IMG/VR virus record: IMGVR_UViG_3300036823_000160
Location: 1-64,000 of that record
Strand: one strand, 5' to 3'
Length of the DNA: 64,000 nt
Source: a virus
A model generated the notes under the pieces. It made no database searches. It had not been told where the DNA came from and saw only the letters and a program-made list of their open reading frames with translations. Positions within the stretch are counted from its first letter, which is position 1. Each line of letters starts with the position of its first letter. The translations under genes and the position numbers were made by a program. Shown piece by piece: positions 31,970-39,902 of this stretch.

Positions 31970-33243
31970 CGCGCACGGTCCCGCTCACGCTGCGGCCGAA
32001 CGTGATCGTCGATACCGGACGCGTCTCGTATGACGGCGTGGTCCAGCTGTTCCCACGCAAGGGTGGCTATCGGGATCGCCAGAGCAAGGAGTGGGTCCCG
32101 TCGCTGCGCGAGTGTATCGTCGCTCGTCCCGGCTACGTGTTCTCGAGCGAGGACTACACGGCCGGCGAACTGTTCACGCATGCACAGTCGTGCCTGTGGT
32201 TGCTCGGGTACTCCGATCTCGCCAAGACCCTACTCGCGGGCATCAATCCGCACGCCGAGCTCGCGTCGCGCGTGCTCGGGATCGCCTACGAGCAGTTCGA
32301 CAAGAAGATCAAGCAGCACGCCGACACGCGCCAGGCCGCCAAGCCCGTCGTGTTCGGCAAGCCGGGAGGCATGGGTGACGCGAAGATGGTCATCCAGCAG
32401 CGCTCGCAAGGCCCGGACACGCCGTGCCCCGACGGGCCGTCCGAGGTCGACGACGGTAACGGCGACAAGGTCCCCGGCTATACGGGGTTGCGGTTCTGCG
32501 TTCTGATGAACGGTGCGCGCCGGTGTGGCGAGCACCCGGACGGCCGGCCGAACCGGACCACGCGCTGGGGCGGCAAGTACTCGAAGCCGATCGCGCCGAC
32601 GTGCGTAGCGTGTCTTGAGTGCGCGGCCCAGATCAGCCGGATCTGGAAGGACTCGGGTCGAGAGAACCAGCCCTACTTCAACCTCGTCGAGGAATTCGGC
32701 GAGTACGGCATGACCATCACGCCGGACATGATCGCGCGCTGGCCGTGGATCGGCGAGTGGTACGAGCCCGGCCAGCAGTTGGCGCCTGGCCAGGTGATGC
32801 AGCACTGGTCGGGGAGGCTTCGCGGCGGCCTCGATTTCTGCGACATGGCGAACGGGTTCTTTCAGGCGCTGCTCGCGGACGCGACGAAGTCCGCGCTGCG
32901 CCGCATCGTGCGCGAGTGCTACGTCCACACGATTGTTCCCGAGTTCGCGCACGAGAACTCGCGGCGCTCGCAGTTCGCAGGCTGTCCGTCACCGTTACTG
33001 GGTTCGCGCGCGATCGGGTTCTTCCATGATGAACTCTTTATGGAGCATCCCGAGTCGATCGCACACGAGGCCGCGACGCGCGTGTCCGAGATCATGGTCG
33101 AGGAGCTCGTGTGGATCTGCCCCGACGTCGGGCCGAAGGTATCCGCGGAACCGACGCTGATGCGCCGCTGGAGCAAGAGCGCGGAGAAGGTCACGGACGC
33201 CAACGGGCGCCTGATCCCGTGGGAGCCGCGGATCGCGGCGTAG
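31966..33243 (+). CDS. polA-C: DNA polymerase A, C-terminal part (palm and fingers)
   Basis: A 425-residue second half. 'RPNVIVDTGRVSYDGVVQLFPR' is the usual lead-in to the palm, motif A 'SEDYTAGELFTHA' has D63, motif B 'RQAAKPVVFGKPGG' has R122, K126 and F130, and motif C 'FFHDELFME' has H354-D355-E356. All three catalytic motifs are intact. An 80-residue Cys-containing insertion (about 145-220) lies between motifs B and C. The GTG start is in a GTGA overlap, so it must join the first part in trans. Confidence 0.88.
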   Translation: MTRTVPLTLRPNVIVDTGRVSYDGVVQLFPRKGGYRDRQSKEWVPSLRECIVARPGYVFSSEDYTAGELFTHAQSCLWLLGYSDLAKTLLAGINPHAELASRVLGIAYEQFDKKIKQHADTRQAAKPVVFGKPGGMGDAKMVIQQRSQGPDTPCPDGPSEVDDGNGDKVPGYTGLRFCVLMNGARRCGEHPDGRPNRTTRWGGKYSKPIAPTCVACLECAAQISRIWKDSGRENQPYFNLVEEFGEYGMTITPDMIARWPWIGEWYEPGQQLAPGQVMQHWSGRLRGGLDFCDMANGFFQALLADATKSALRRIVRECYVHTIVPEFAHENSRRSQFAGCPSPLLGSRAIGFFHDELFMEHPESIAHEAATRVSEIMVEELVWICPDVGPKVSAEPTLMRRWSKSAEKVTDANGRLIPWEPRIAA

Positions 33244-33244
33244 C

Positions 33245-33271
33245 GAAAGCGCAAGAACGAGTTCGCGGTTG
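33245..33271 (+). promoter_or_regulatory. bipartite phage promoter element (leaderless type)
   Basis: GAAAGC, 15 bases, CGGTTG, then 8 bases to ATG 33280. Confidence 0.6.
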
Positions 33272-33279
33272 CGGGCCGC

Positions 33280-33819
33280 ATGAGCCAGAAGACGACCACG
33301 ACCTGCGACCACTGCAAGGCACACACGGGCACGTACGTGACCGCGTTCGGAAACTCGACCAGTTTGATATCCGAGACGCGGCACTACTGCGAGATGTGCT
33401 GGAATGGGTTCGCGGCCGCGATTGCGCTCGGTCCCGACGACGCACTGACTCGCGCACTGCACAAGCTAGAGTCCGCCGAGCGCGACTGCCGTACGGCCGA
33501 GACTTCGGCCACAACCGAGAAGGCTCGGGTCGAGTATCTGTCGAAAGAGGGTGCGGCAGCGGCCCAGCGTGCGTCCGTGGCCGAGCGGCGCGTTGCCGAG
33601 CTCGAGGCACGTTTCAAGGACGCGTGCGCAGCGCAGGGGCAGCTTCAGGGTCAGCTGCAGACCTTCGAGCTTGCGGCGCGCACCGTGTCGAGTGCCGCCG
33701 ATCAGCTCCTGGTCGAGATGCGCGGGAAGGACCGGCGCCGTTACCAGGACCTCATTGACGGACTCGCGGAAGCGATCGACAAGTGGTCCGAAGTCGTGGG
33801 CGCGGAGGGCGTCCAGTGA
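33280..33819 (+). CDS. zinc-knuckle and coiled-coil protein
   Basis: A 179-residue protein. Two C-x2-C pairs (CDHC, CEMC) near the N-terminus form a probable zinc site. Residues 60-140 are a long charged coiled coil ('RALHKLESAERDCRTAETSATTEKARVEYL...'). It begins at ATG 33280 behind a promoter element and overlaps the next gene (GTGA). Function unknown. Confidence 0.65.
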   Translation: MSQKTTTTCDHCKAHTGTYVTAFGNSTSLISETRHYCEMCWNGFAAAIALGPDDALTRALHKLESAERDCRTAETSATTEKARVEYLSKEGAAAAQRASVAERRVAELEARFKDACAAQGQLQGQLQTFELAARTVSSAADQLLVEMRGKDRRRYQDLIDGLAEAIDKWSEVVGAEGVQ

Positions 33820-34316
33820 TCCTCGTCAGGCTCGCCGCCGCCGCCGCGTTCGCGATCCTGATCGCACTCGCCGCCCCTTTCCCGTCGCCGACAGCGGACC
33901 GCGTTCGTGCGCTGCCCGACACGGCGCTCACGAGCGAGGCGGCGGACGAGAACGTCGCCGCGGCGCGGATCGCGGGCATGCTCACGGGTGAGCGGCCCGA
34001 GATCCTGCTCGCGCTCGCATGGCACGAGTCGCGCTTCATCTCGAACGCGGTCTCACGGGAGGCGAACGGCCTGGTTAGCTGCGGAATCGCGACCCCAGAA
34101 CCACAGGCCAAGTGCGAGGACGAGCCGCTCGTGATCCAGTACCAGCGCGGCGCCGAGCACCTCGCGGGCTGGCGGCGCGCACTCGGCGATCGAGCGCTGT
34201 TTGGATACGCGGGTGGGTACCGACTCAACAAGGCGTGCCTCGCCGGCTCGACGGTGCGCGGGTGCACTTTCCCGGCGTGGATGGAGTCGCTCGCGAACCG
34301 GATCGCGGGTCTCTGA
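33816..34316 (+). CDS. secreted lysozyme/transglycosylase-like protein
   Basis: A 166-residue protein with an N-terminal hydrophobic signal (VRLAAAAAFAILIALAAPFPSP). The mature part has 'LLALAWHESRFISNAVS', a typical SLT/lysozyme-like core with the catalytic Glu in 'HES', then 'FGYAGGYRLNKAC' and three or four cysteines. It would act on peptidoglycan in the periplasm or assist infection or lysis. It is separate from the GH25 endolysin in the late region. Confidence 0.65.
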   Translation: MILVRLAAAAAFAILIALAAPFPSPTADRVRALPDTALTSEAADENVAAARIAGMLTGERPEILLALAWHESRFISNAVSREANGLVSCGIATPEPQAKCEDEPLVIQYQRGAEHLAGWRRALGDRALFGYAGGYRLNKACLAGSTVRGCTFPAWMESLANRIAGL

Positions 34317-34343
34317 AAAGCGGACCTGTCAGCGCGCGGGTTC
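34316..34343 (+). promoter_or_regulatory. bipartite phage promoter element (leaderless type)
   Basis: AAAAGC, 16 bases, GGGTTC, then 9 bases to ATG 34353. Confidence 0.6.
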
Positions 34344-34352
34344 GGGTGCTCG

Positions 34353-34586
34353 ATGTTCCACAAGGTATCGGATATCGAGGCGAAGCCGCTGCCGGCCAAA
34401 CAGTTCAACGTCAGCACGTCGGGCGGCTGGTTCGCGCCAAGCAGCTCGGGCAAGCAGACGTCCACCTCCACGGTTGGGCACACGACCTGGCGCTGCAACA
34501 ACTGCCGCGCGCTCGCGGTAGGACCGATCGGGTGTGCGCCACCGACCGAGTGCGGGAAATGCCACAGCAAGGGAGGTGCCGGGTGA
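34353..34586 (+). CDS. small zinc-ribbon-like protein
   Basis: A 77-residue protein with a Ser/Thr-rich centre and C-terminal 'WRCNNCRALAVG' plus 'CGKCHSKGG', two C-x2-C knuckles typical of a zinc ribbon. Promoter element 9 bases upstream; GTGA overlap with the next gene. Confidence 0.6.
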   Translation: MFHKVSDIEAKPLPAKQFNVSTSGGWFAPSSSGKQTSTSTVGHTTWRCNNCRALAVGPIGCAPPTECGKCHSKGGAG

Positions 34587-34858
34587 AGTCCAAGCTATCG
34601 AAGTCACAGGTTCGCAAACAGGCCGTGTTCATCTGCCAGACCGCGGCGATTAACCCCGTAGCATACCACGGCGAGTTCTACGACCGTGTCGTCGATACGT
34701 TTGGGCTCTCCAAGCCAGCTCGGCACCTCGCGGTCGCGGCTTGGGTTGCCGTCGTACACGGGAGTTCTTGGACGATCGAGACCGACGGCGAGGCGGCGGC
34801 CTTGCTCGCTACCGGATGGTCGCCCGGGGTAGCGATTAAGCGGAGGCGTAGCGAGTGA
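34583..34858 (+). CDS. small hypothetical protein
   Basis: A 91-residue protein ('VKSKLSKSQVRKQAVFICQTAAINP', 'LAVAAWVAVVHGSSW'). GTG in a GTGA overlap; its stop lies at the first box of the next promoter. No family recognised. Confidence 0.55.
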   Translation: MKSKLSKSQVRKQAVFICQTAAINPVAYHGEFYDRVVDTFGLSKPARHLAVAAWVAVVHGSSWTIETDGEAAALLATGWSPGVAIKRRRSE

Positions 34859-34883
34859 ACGCGGTCGTCCCACTCCGGGGTTC
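34857..34883 (+). promoter_or_regulatory. bipartite phage promoter element (leaderless type)
   Basis: GAACGC, 15 bases, GGGTTC, then 9 bases to ATG 34893 of the beta-helix lipoprotein. Confidence 0.6.
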
Positions 34884-34892
34884 GACCGTTCG

Positions 34893-36317
34893 ATGATCAG
34901 AATTCAAGCACTCCTCGTGTTCGCACTCGTGACCACCCTCGCGTGCGAACGCGGCCCACTCCAGTCCGCGGACTCGGCCGAACTGGTCACCGGCGCTCTC
35001 GGGAATTGTGCTGTCCCGGCGGCAATTCCCGACGACGGTTTCGATGACCTGGGTGCGATCCAGGCCGCGCTCGACGGCCAAGGCTGCGCCGAGCTCGGAA
35101 CCGGCCGATACGACATCTTCACGCCATCCGAGCCCAAGACGGGGCGCCGACCGATCGCGATGCTGGTCGTGTCGTCAGGAGAGCGCCTCTCCGGCGCAGG
35201 TCCCGGGACCACGCTTGCGTTCTCGGGTTCCGCGCAGCTCGCGGACTGGTACGGCGTCGAGGTGACCGGCTCGGGCGCCGAGATCGAGGACCTCACCATC
35301 GACTCGACCGAGGTCACTGGCGCGTCCGAGCAGACGCACGCGGTGCAGGTGACCGGGCCCGCGACCGCCGTCTCCGTGCGCAGCGTGTGGTTCGATCATG
35401 CGCCGGCGCCGAACGGCGGCGACTGCATCAAGGTGGTGGGCTACCCGGCCACGGAGGTCGTCGGTCTAGATCTCGAGCACGACGAGTTCATGCACTGTCC
35501 GCGCTCCGGCGTGGACGTCCACTCCGGCCTTCACGGCCTGCGCCTCACCGATAGCGGGTTCTACGGCGTGGCCAAGGTCGACATCACGAGCGAGGACGGC
35601 TCCGACAAGTCGGGGTGGGTGATCGCGAACAATGTGATGACCGAAGTCGGGATCGGTGACGCGATCGACCTCGAGTACGTCGACGGTGTCACGATCGCGA
35701 ACAACACGATGCTGGGACGCGGCTTTTTCGCGTTCGACACGTCGCATCTGTCGTTCACCGGGAACTACGTAGCCGAGACCGCGGGCACCGCCTCCGGGGG
35801 CGTCGTGTACCTCGAACGTAACGTCACCGACGCGGTGCTGACCGGTAACGTGATCCTCCGCGGACCAGGCGCGCCGGCCGGTCCTGCGGTCGAGCTCGCG
35901 GCCGACAACGGGGGCTGGCCCCAGCGCGTGAGCCTCTACGCGAACCAGGTCTATCAAGGCGGTGCGTCATCGGCGATCGTGATCGCGACCGGGATCGACA
36001 TCACGGTCGCCGGCAACGACGTGTACCTCGCGGACAGCGACAGCACCGCAATGGGTATCTCGATCACCGGTGTGTCCGCTCGCTCGGACTCGATCGCGAT
36101 CGCAAACAACCGCATCCGCGGCGTCTCGATCGCGGCCGCCCTTCGCATCTCGGGCTCGTACGACGGCCTCGGCGCAATCACCGCGACCGGTAACACCGCG
36201 CGCGGCGCGGCCACGGGCCTGCGCTGCGAAACCCCCAGCGGGATCGCCGGCCCCGTCGTCAGCACGGGCAACAACTGGCCGGCGAGCGGCTGCACGATCG
36301 CAACCGCGGGGCTGTAA
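34893..36317 (+). CDS. right-handed beta-helix lipoprotein
   Basis: A 474-residue protein with a lipoprotein signal ('LLVFALVTTLACERG', lipobox T-L-A-C). The body shows parallel beta-helix rungs: repeated short strands such as 'GVTIANNTMLGRG', 'LSFTGNYVAETAG', 'DSIAIANNRIRGVS' and 'GAITATGNTARG', as in pectate-lyase-like and tail-spike folds. An initial 'PDDGFDDLGAIQAALD' is the common start of such domains. It would be anchored at the host outer membrane and so may change the surface or block superinfection. No catalytic set is evident. Confidence 0.75.
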   Translation: MIRIQALLVFALVTTLACERGPLQSADSAELVTGALGNCAVPAAIPDDGFDDLGAIQAALDGQGCAELGTGRYDIFTPSEPKTGRRPIAMLVVSSGERLSGAGPGTTLAFSGSAQLADWYGVEVTGSGAEIEDLTIDSTEVTGASEQTHAVQVTGPATAVSVRSVWFDHAPAPNGGDCIKVVGYPATEVVGLDLEHDEFMHCPRSGVDVHSGLHGLRLTDSGFYGVAKVDITSEDGSDKSGWVIANNVMTEVGIGDAIDLEYVDGVTIANNTMLGRGFFAFDTSHLSFTGNYVAETAGTASGGVVYLERNVTDAVLTGNVILRGPGAPAGPAVELAADNGGWPQRVSLYANQVYQGGASSAIVIATGIDITVAGNDVYLADSDSTAMGISITGVSARSDSIAIANNRIRGVSIAAALRISGSYDGLGAITATGNTARGAATGLRCETPSGIAGPVVSTGNNWPASGCTIATAGL

Positions 36318-36832
36318 TGGACGCGTTCGCCCCTACCCTGCCCGAGCCCGTGCTCCTGACCTCGATCTGTCGCTGCGCGTCGCCGCACGAGCATGCGAGC
36401 CGAGCCGTGGACAACGCCACGAGCTCACACGCCTCCGAGATCGCGCACCAGCGCAGGGAAGCTGACGTCGTGCTCGCGACCGCGAACAAGCGCATCGCCG
36501 AGCTCCGCGCGAACACCCCAAACCCGGACGACTACGAGGTCGTGCGGTTCAACCGCGTCGGCGGTCATGTCGTGATGCAGGTCCGCTACCCGAGCTGCGC
36601 CAAGTGCGCGTTCGAGGGCCTGAAGACGATGGTGTTCCTGAACGTCGACGAGGCGAAGATCATGCGCTGGCGTCGGATCGATCCGCACTTCCGCAACGAG
36701 ATCAAGACCACGCTCCTGGACGTGACCGGGAAGAACGCACCATCGCCGGCGGCGCGCTTCCCAGGTAACGACACCGGGTGGGCGGACGCGATCGAGTACG
36801 CGGAGCGCAAGCGCGCCGGGACTATCCGATGA
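36317..36832 (+). CDS. hypothetical protein
   Basis: A 171-residue protein from ATG 36317 (TAATG overlap). 'YEVVRFNRVGGHVVMQVRYPSCAKCAFEG' combines beta strands with a C-x2-C knuckle; 'NVDEAKIMRWRRIDPHF' follows. From memory, phage proteins with 'VGxHLVVKVxYPxCxxCxYEGxKVxVFxxxS' are common and uncharacterised. Confidence 0.65.
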   Translation: MDAFAPTLPEPVLLTSICRCASPHEHASRAVDNATSSHASEIAHQRREADVVLATANKRIAELRANTPNPDDYEVVRFNRVGGHVVMQVRYPSCAKCAFEGLKTMVFLNVDEAKIMRWRRIDPHFRNEIKTTLLDVTGKNAPSPAARFPGNDTGWADAIEYAERKRAGTIR

Positions 36833-37251
36833 ACGGCGCTGCGATCTTCAGCCCGTGCGGGACCTGGCGCTTCCGCCTGACCCGCGAGTGGGATACGAGC
36901 GCGCCGCCTGCGGTGATCATCGGCGCGAACCCGTCCACGGCGACGGGCGAAGAGGATGACGCGACGATCCGACTCGAGACCAGTATCCTGAAGCGCTGGG
37001 GCTTCGGCTCGTATGTGAAGCTCAATGCGTACGCGTTCAAGGCCACGCTACGCGACGTGCCGTACGCAATCGCGATCGCGGCTTGGGGCGCGATCCCGAA
37101 GCTACCGTGCGTGAACATGATCTTGGCGGTCGCCCGACTGGCTGGTGTGGACCTACACGCATTCGGGATCAACCCGTCCGGCACGCCATGGCACCCGCTC
37201 TACAAGCCGATCGCGGCGCGGCCGGTGCTGTGGAAGGGGGCCGCGTCATGA
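36829..37251 (+). CDS. DUF1643 family protein
   Basis: A 140-residue protein matching DUF1643: 'WRFRLTREWD', 'AVIIGANPSTATGEEDDATIR', 'RWGFGSYVKLNAYAFKATLRD' and C-terminal 'GTPWHPLYKPI'. DUF1643 proteins occur in phages and bacteria, often beside DNA modification genes; activity unknown. ATGA overlaps on both sides. Confidence 0.8.
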   Translation: MNGAAIFSPCGTWRFRLTREWDTSAPPAVIIGANPSTATGEEDDATIRLETSILKRWGFGSYVKLNAYAFKATLRDVPYAIAIAAWGAIPKLPCVNMILAVARLAGVDLHAFGINPSGTPWHPLYKPIAARPVLWKGAAS

Positions 37252-37433
37252 TGCCGTTTCGACACACGCTCTATATCCAGGCGCTGCTCGTGTGTGCGTA
37301 CGCGGCCGGGATCCGCCAGAACGGCCGCGACTACACCGGGATCCCGTGGTGGGGTGATCTGCTGTTCGGGGTCGTACTGTTCGCGATCGCGATCGGGCTC
37401 GAGTGGCGTGCGCTCGGCAAGGCGAGACGATGA
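37248..37433 (+). CDS. small membrane protein
   Basis: A 61-residue protein with one or two hydrophobic helices ('YIQALLVCAYAAGI', 'WGDLLFGVVLFAIAIGLEW') and a basic C-terminus. ATGA overlaps on both sides. Function unknown. Confidence 0.6.
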   Translation: MMPFRHTLYIQALLVCAYAAGIRQNGRDYTGIPWWGDLLFGVVLFAIAIGLEWRALGKARR

Positions 37434-37675
37434 AGCGCGTACTCGAGCTTCCCGAGGGCTGGGTCACCCAGGAACTCTGGCTTGGCAAATCCGATTGCGT
37501 GGTCCTACACGCGCCCAACCTCGGGTACGTGACCATCGACTTCACCAGGCGCAATTTCGCTATCGGCTCGTCCGCGTATGTACCTTGGGTCAGCGAGACC
37601 AAGCGACTCAAGGGGCGCGGCTGGTTGCAGAAGTTAGTCGCGGACGCGGTCGCGACGCTGCGTAAGGCGTCGTGA
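37430..37675 (+). CDS. small hypothetical protein
   Basis: An 81-residue protein ('MKRVLELPEGWVTQELWLGKSDCVVLHAPN', 'GYVTIDFTRRNFAIG'). A phage-like small alpha/beta protein; no family recognised. ATGA overlap before, GTGA overlap after. Confidence 0.55.
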   Translation: MKRVLELPEGWVTQELWLGKSDCVVLHAPNLGYVTIDFTRRNFAIGSSAYVPWVSETKRLKGRGWLQKLVADAVATLRKAS

Positions 37676-38025
37676 GCCAGCGCGGCGCCGTGTTCACGAT
37701 CTCGGTCCGGCTCGACGACGAGTCGCCGGACACCGCGACGCGGTTCGCGACCTGCGACAAGTGCGGTCAGGAGCTGACCGCGGCGATGCACGATCCCGTG
37801 TCGGTGATCAGTATCCCGAACCTGGAGAGAATGGTGGCTCGGGAACCAGCACGCGTCGTCGCGATCAGGAAGCTGGTCGACACCGCGTTCGAGCGGGCGC
37901 GCTCGACCCGGATGCCGATCGTTATCGACAGTGCGTACGAGGTCCGGCAACTCAACTCCGCCGGGCTCATGCAGGAAATCCTGCGCGAGCACGCGGTGAA
38001 GTGCTCGGTCCCCGTCGCGGGTTGA
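37672..38025 (+). CDS. hypothetical protein
   Basis: A 117-residue protein with an early C-x2-C ('TCDKCGQEL') and a second half of mixed helices ('LVDTAFERARSTRMPIVIDSAYEVRQL'). GTG in a GTGA overlap. No family recognised. Confidence 0.55.
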   Translation: MSQRGAVFTISVRLDDESPDTATRFATCDKCGQELTAAMHDPVSVISIPNLERMVAREPARVVAIRKLVDTAFERARSTRMPIVIDSAYEVRQLNSAGLMQEILREHAVKCSVPVAG

Positions 38026-38032
38026 GGCCGCG

Positions 38033-38152
38033 ATGCCCAAGCAAGACTGGACCGTGCTGCCCTACTCGTTCGCCCTCCCGTTCAGAGGTGAACGCATCGA
38101 GATCGTGTTCAACCAGGCCCGTGAGCTGCTCGCCGTGCACGAGGTCGCGTGA
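38033..38152 (+). CDS. 39-residue hypothetical protein
   Basis: A short frame from ATG 38033 (MPKQDWTVLPYSFALPF...) that ends in a GTGA overlap with the next gene and fills the gap between neighbours exactly. Codon use matches the surroundings. Confidence 0.5.
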   Translation: MPKQDWTVLPYSFALPFRGERIEIVFNQARELLAVHEVA

Positions 38153-38376
38153 CCGTACGCGACAAGTCCCTATCCGTCGCCGAGCTTCTCGAACTGGTCA
38201 GAGCACTCCCCGAGCCCACGCCGCGCGAACGTGAGCAGCAGGCGCTCTCGTTCGCGTACGGTAACCTGGCTGCCAGCACGAATCACAAGCCGTCGCGCGC
38301 CGCCTTTGCCAAGCTCGCGAGCGAGCGCTACGGCTGGTCGGAGTGGGCGGCGGACCTGACCTGGCCGGATCTCTGA
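38149..38376 (+). CDS. small hypothetical protein
   Basis: A 75-residue protein ('LSVAELLELVRALPEPTPREREQQALSFAYGNLA', 'AFAKLASERYGWSEW'). From memory, 'REQRxxSFAYGNxxxxN' is a common small phage motif without known role. GTG in a GTGA overlap; TGATG junction with the next gene. Confidence 0.6.
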   Translation: MTVRDKSLSVAELLELVRALPEPTPREREQQALSFAYGNLAASTNHKPSRAAFAKLASERYGWSEWAADLTWPDL

Positions 38377-38741
38377 TGGGTCGCTCCATCCTCAAATTCG
38401 ACACGCCAGCGGGTCCTCGCTACCTAGAGTGGTCATCTATCGTGGACGCGCCGATCACGTCCGGCATGACGCTCGCGATGTTCCGCCGCTACTACAAGGC
38501 CGAGTACGGGAACGAGGGCATGCGGACGCTCGATGAACGCCTCGCGCGCGCGAACAAGAACGGCACCAGCGCGTTCGGTTACGACGACGAGCCATCGCTT
38601 GAGTCCACGGTCCTGTGCAATCGCGCAGGCGCAGGCGAGTCACGTATGACCGTGCAGCAGATCGCGGACTGGTACTGCGTCAATCGCGACGATTACACCA
38701 GGGACCTTCCCGTCGGCGAGTGGCCGTACGAGGACGAGTAA
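38376..38741 (+). CDS. hypothetical protein
   Basis: A 121-residue protein beginning at ATG 38376 in a TGATG junction ('SILKFDTPAGPRYLEWSSIVDAPITSGM', 'EEYG..LDERLARANKNG'-like). It resembles a recurrent small phage family seen near replication genes; function unknown. Confidence 0.6.
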   Translation: MGRSILKFDTPAGPRYLEWSSIVDAPITSGMTLAMFRRYYKAEYGNEGMRTLDERLARANKNGTSAFGYDDEPSLESTVLCNRAGAGESRMTVQQIADWYCVNRDDYTRDLPVGEWPYEDE

Positions 38742-38762
38742 CCTCGATCGTCGTGGTCTGGC

Positions 38763-38790
38763 GAAAGCGCTGGCCCGCGCCCTGGGGTTC
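38763..38790 (+). promoter_or_regulatory. bipartite phage promoter element (leaderless type)
   Basis: GAAAGC, 16 bases, GGGTTC, then 8 bases to GTG 38799. Both boxes perfect; the spacing favours GTG 38799 over GTG 38793. Confidence 0.7.
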
Positions 38791-38798
38791 ACGTGCTC

Positions 38799-39032
38799 GT
38801 GGCCGACACCAAGAGCGATGACACGACCGAGCGCGGATGGCTGATCGAACGCGGCGACTCGGAGGAATCGCGCCCGAGATACTGGGCCGGTCCCGGTAAC
38901 TGGTGGACCTACGACTCGCTCCAGGCCGTGCGCTTCGCGCGCGCGGCCGACGCGCACCGGGTCGTGAAGCTGCTCACGACCGACGGGCCGGCGTATCGCG
39001 TGGCCGAGCACGTGTGGGGGCTCGCGCGATGA
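38799..39032 (+). CDS. small hypothetical protein
   Basis: A 77-residue protein ('GWLIERGDSEESRPRYWAGPGNWWTYDSLQAVRFARAADA'), a pattern recalled from many small phage proteins ('W.IE......YW....W..D...A..F....A') of unknown role. Start chosen from the promoter spacing. ATGA overlap with the next gene. Confidence 0.65.
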   Translation: MADTKSDDTTERGWLIERGDSEESRPRYWAGPGNWWTYDSLQAVRFARAADAHRVVKLLTTDGPAYRVAEHVWGLAR

Positions 39033-39523
39033 GGGCGCTCACCCTAATCCAGCCGATGTCTTGGGCGATCGTCTCGGGCACCAAGCGCATCGAGAACCGC
39101 CCAACGAACTTGCCGCGTGCGATGCGCAGCGGCGAGACCGTAGTCGTCGTTCACGCCGGCAAGAAGTGGAGCGACACGTACGCGAACGCGGTCGGCAGAA
39201 TCATGGGCGTGACCGAGGTCGGGTTTGTCGAGGGCGGCGGACTCGTTGGGCTCATGTTGCTCACGGGCCGCGTGTTCGACCGACACGAGGACCCGTGGTT
39301 CTCCGGCCCGTACGGATACGAGATCAAGCGGGCGATCGCGTTCGACGAACCGATCCCGTGCCGCGGCCTGCAGGGGTTTTGGCCGGTCCCCGATAGCATC
39401 GTCTGGGACAAGCGTGTCCAGCGCGCAGTTCATGAGCTCTGCGAGACCGTGTGGCCGTGCCCGGTATGCCACTCGCCCGAGTTATGTGAGTCGAAGTGTC
39501 CGGTCGCGCCGTGGAACACGTGA
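39029..39523 (+). CDS. ASCH/PUA-like domain protein
   Basis: A 164-residue protein. 'RALTLIQPMSWAIVSGTKRIENRPTN' is the typical N-terminus of phage ASCH-type (PUA superfamily) proteins, followed by 'VVVHAGKKW' and 'GLMLLTGRVFD'. Its C-terminus adds a Cys group ('CPVCHSPELCESKC'). ASCH domains bind RNA or modified bases and some act as ribonucleases or in nucleotide salvage. Specific role unknown. Confidence 0.75.
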   Translation: MRALTLIQPMSWAIVSGTKRIENRPTNLPRAMRSGETVVVVHAGKKWSDTYANAVGRIMGVTEVGFVEGGGLVGLMLLTGRVFDRHEDPWFSGPYGYEIKRAIAFDEPIPCRGLQGFWPVPDSIVWDKRVQRAVHELCETVWPCPVCHSPELCESKCPVAPWNT

Positions 39524-39645
39524 TGCGCTTCCTCGCGATCATCCCGCTCGCGCTGTTCGTCGTCGTGACCTCGGCGCTGGTCTGGGTCCTAGGGCTCGTC
39601 AGCACGCCCTATGGTGACCTCGACGGCTGGGACTGGTGGAAGTGA
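39523..39645 (+). CDS. 40-residue membrane peptide
   Basis: From ATG 39523 (TGATG junction): 'MRFLAIIPLALFVVVTSALVW' is a single hydrophobic helix, followed by a short acidic/Trp-rich tail (DLDGWDWWK). It ends in a GTGA overlap. Likely a real small membrane protein, missed easily because of size. Confidence 0.6.
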   Translation: MRFLAIIPLALFVVVTSALVWVLGLVSTPYGDLDGWDWWK

Positions 39646-39902
39646 CCTCGCGGCTGGCACCGATGCTCGTCGCGGGTCTCCGCGCGTGCGCCGCGTGGCC
39701 GAAGCGCCAGTCCGTGTACGACCCGAGCAACGTCACGTTCACGTTTAACGGCGTCGAGATCCAGGGATACCCTAGCGAGGGCTTCATCGGGGTCCAGCGC
39801 GGGTTCCAGCGCGTTGGTGACCTCGATCAGGCCGAGCGTGAGGGCCGGCAACGATTCACGTCCACGGTTGGGCGCCCCCAAAAGACCGGGCCGAGCTGTT
39901 AG
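39642..39902 (+). CDS. hypothetical protein, possibly continued by -1 frameshift
   Basis: An 86-residue protein from GTG 39642 (GTGA overlap). The last 15 or so codons look unnatural, and a better frame runs through the same bases into the following sequence. An A-AAG slip site (39881-39884) lies where a -1 shift would fuse it to the frame that ends at 40516. Function unknown. Confidence 0.55.
   Translation: MTSRLAPMLVAGLRACAAWPKRQSVYDPSNVTFTFNGVEIQGYPSEGFIGVQRGFQRVGDLDQAEREGRQRFTSTVGRPQKTGPSC

Noticed and set aside
30859-32181. Long minus-strand frame opposite the polymerase
   Set aside because: A shadow frame with no motifs, antisense to conserved catalytic sequence.
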